From NCBI GenBank assembly GCA_051859045.1, contig JBHYGK010000041.1, positions 1 through 12,999 on the forward strand: DNA of 12,999 nt, given 5' to 3'. Made by a program: the position numbers and the translations under genes. Below, piece by piece: positions 12,296 through 12,999 of the stretch. Position 1 is the stretch's first letter. Every line of letters starts with the position of its first letter. The notes beneath the pieces were generated by a model. The model was not told the DNA's origin. It ran no database searches and saw only the letters and a program-made list of their open reading frames with translations. Source of the stretch: JBHYGK01 sp051859045 (GTDB taxonomy: Bacteria; Pseudomonadota; Gammaproteobacteria; Xanthomonadales; Xanthomonadaceae).

Positions 12296-12999
12296 TCAGA
12301 ACTCGGCCCACTCGGCCTCGTGGTCGTTGCCGCGCTTGGGGCTGGTGGACGCGGCCGGCTTGGCGGGCGCCGGCTTGGCGGCCGCGGGCTTGGCCGGACG
12401 CGCGGCGGGCTTGGCGGCCTCGGCGGCCGGCGCGGGCTTGGCGGCGGCCGGCTTCGGGGCGGGCTTCGCCGCGGCCGGCTTCGCCGCGGCCGGCTTCGCC
12501 GGGGCCGGCGCCGCCGCCGGCTTGGCGGCCTCCTGCACCGGGGCCTTGGCCCTCGGCGCGGCCGGCGCCGCGGCGCGCACCGGCGCCGACGCGCTGCCCG
12601 GGCGCAGCTTGAAGCGCGACACCGCCTCCGCCAGCCCGTTCGCCTGCTCCTCCATCGAACGCGCCGCGGCCGTGGCCTCCTCCACCAGCGCCGCGTTCTG
12701 CTGCGTCACCTCGTCCATCTGCGTGATCGTCAGGTTGACCTGCTCGATGCCCGTCGACTGCTCGGCCGAGGCCGCCGCGATCTCGGCCATGATGTCGGTC
12801 ACCCGCTTCACCGACCCCACGATCTCCTCCATCGTCCGGCCGGCCTTCGCCACCAGCGCCGAGCCGTCCGCCACCTTCGCGGTGGAGTCCTGGATGAGGT
12901 CCTTGATCTCCTTCGCCGCGCCGGCCGAACGCTGCGCCAGCGAGCGCACCTCCGCCGCCACCACCGCGAAGCCGCGGCCCTGCTCGCCCGCGCGCGCGG
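12296..12999 (-). CDS. Methyl-accepting chemotaxis protein, C-terminal part with Ala/Pro/Lys tail and CheR-docking pentapeptide (5' truncated by window)
   Basis: About 233 residues are visible. They begin in the signalling tip (ARAGEQGRGFAVVAAEVRSL) and run down the returning helix with EIAAASAEQSTGIEQVN, TQQNAALVEEATAAARSMEE and LAEAVSRFKL, all standard for MCPs. A tail of about 102 residues follows, made almost only of Ala, Pro and Lys in repeats such as KPAAAKPAP. It ends in NDHEAEWAEF. The final EWAEF fits the xWxxF motif that recruits CheR (and, in enteric bacteria, CheB). The long flexible tail would serve as a tether. The ligand domain and membrane helices lie outside the window. The gene ends in a strong hairpin upstream of the porin promoter, so it is a separate transcription unit. 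Confidence 0.93.
   Translation of the reverse strand, partial: ARAGEQGRGFAVVAAEVRSLAQRSAGAAKEIKDLIQDSTAKVADGSALVAKAGRTMEEIVGSVKRVTDIMAEIAAASAEQSTGIEQVNLTITQMDEVTQQNAALVEEATAAARSMEEQANGLAEAVSRFKLRPGSASAPVRAAAPAAPRAKAPVQEAAKPAAAPAPAKPAAAKPAAAKPAPKPAAAKPAPAAEAAKPAARPAKPAAAKPAPAKPAASTSPKRGNDHEAEWAEF
12299..12313 (-). other. CheR-docking pentapeptide EWAEF
   Basis: The last five sense codons of this receptor encode E-W-A-E-F, identical at protein level to the ending of the receptor at the left edge. The two inner receptors on this strand lack it. Confidence 0.75.
12461..12505 (-). repeat. 15-base tandem repeat in the receptor tail
   Basis: Three consecutive 15-base units (12461-12475, 12476-12490, 12491-12505), differing by one or two bases, encode Ala-Ala-Ala-Lys-Pro-type pentads. 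They sit in a wider GC-rich, low-complexity stretch (about 12330-12560). The unit is a multiple of three, so gain or loss of copies keeps the frame. Confidence 0.75.

Noticed and set aside
12330..12560. CRISPR-like or satellite repeat
   Set aside because: The repeats are short, imperfect, in frame, and code for the Ala/Pro/Lys tail of a receptor; there are no spacers.

Overview
The window is a GC-rich (roughly 70% or more) chemotaxis island. The gene order receptor-cheR-cheD-cheB, the many receptors with long linkers after the HAMP domain, and the OprO/P-type porin together suggest a gammaproteobacterium of the Xanthomonadaceae/Lysobacteraceae type. This is an inference from gene style; no marker gene is present to prove it. 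I see no RNA genes, mobile elements or CRISPR arrays.

Left part, plus strand (1-6285): the last ~53 residues of a methyl-accepting chemotaxis protein (MCP) ending in a CheR-docking pentapeptide; cheR (224-1087); cheD (1084-1683, ATGA overlap with cheR); cheB (1752-2813); a short two-helix membrane receptor without a periplasmic domain (2914-4092), preceded by a good candidate sigma-28/FliA promoter; and an orphan NarX/DegS-type PAS histidine kinase (4243-6285). A hairpin lies across the kinase stop, where the kinase meets the oppositely oriented genes nine bases further on.

Right part, minus strand (6295-12999), in order of transcription: an incomplete MCP (12999 down to 12296) with a ~100-residue Ala/Pro/Lys tail and the same C-terminal pentapeptide, followed by a terminator hairpin; a candidate sigma-28 promoter; an OprO/P-like porin (12149-11031); a 4HB-type MCP (10978-8885) with a long HAMP-like linker, then hairpins; a small membrane-anchored, cysteine-rich thioredoxin-like protein resembling DUF6436 (8804-8271), which overlaps by ATGA the start of a six-helix, histidine-rich MCP (8274-6295).

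How they work together: five receptors are present whole or in part. CheR methylates, CheB demethylates and CheD deamidates them. Two receptors carry tethering pentapeptides and three do not, so those three may depend on assistance from tethered neighbours in mixed arrays. The core signalling genes cheA, cheW, cheY and cheZ are not in the window and presumably lie beyond one of its edges. The two least ordinary arrangements are the porin-receptor pair behind a flagellar-type promoter and the translationally coupled DUF6436-like/six-helix receptor pair. Both look like sensory modules made of an envelope protein plus its receptor.
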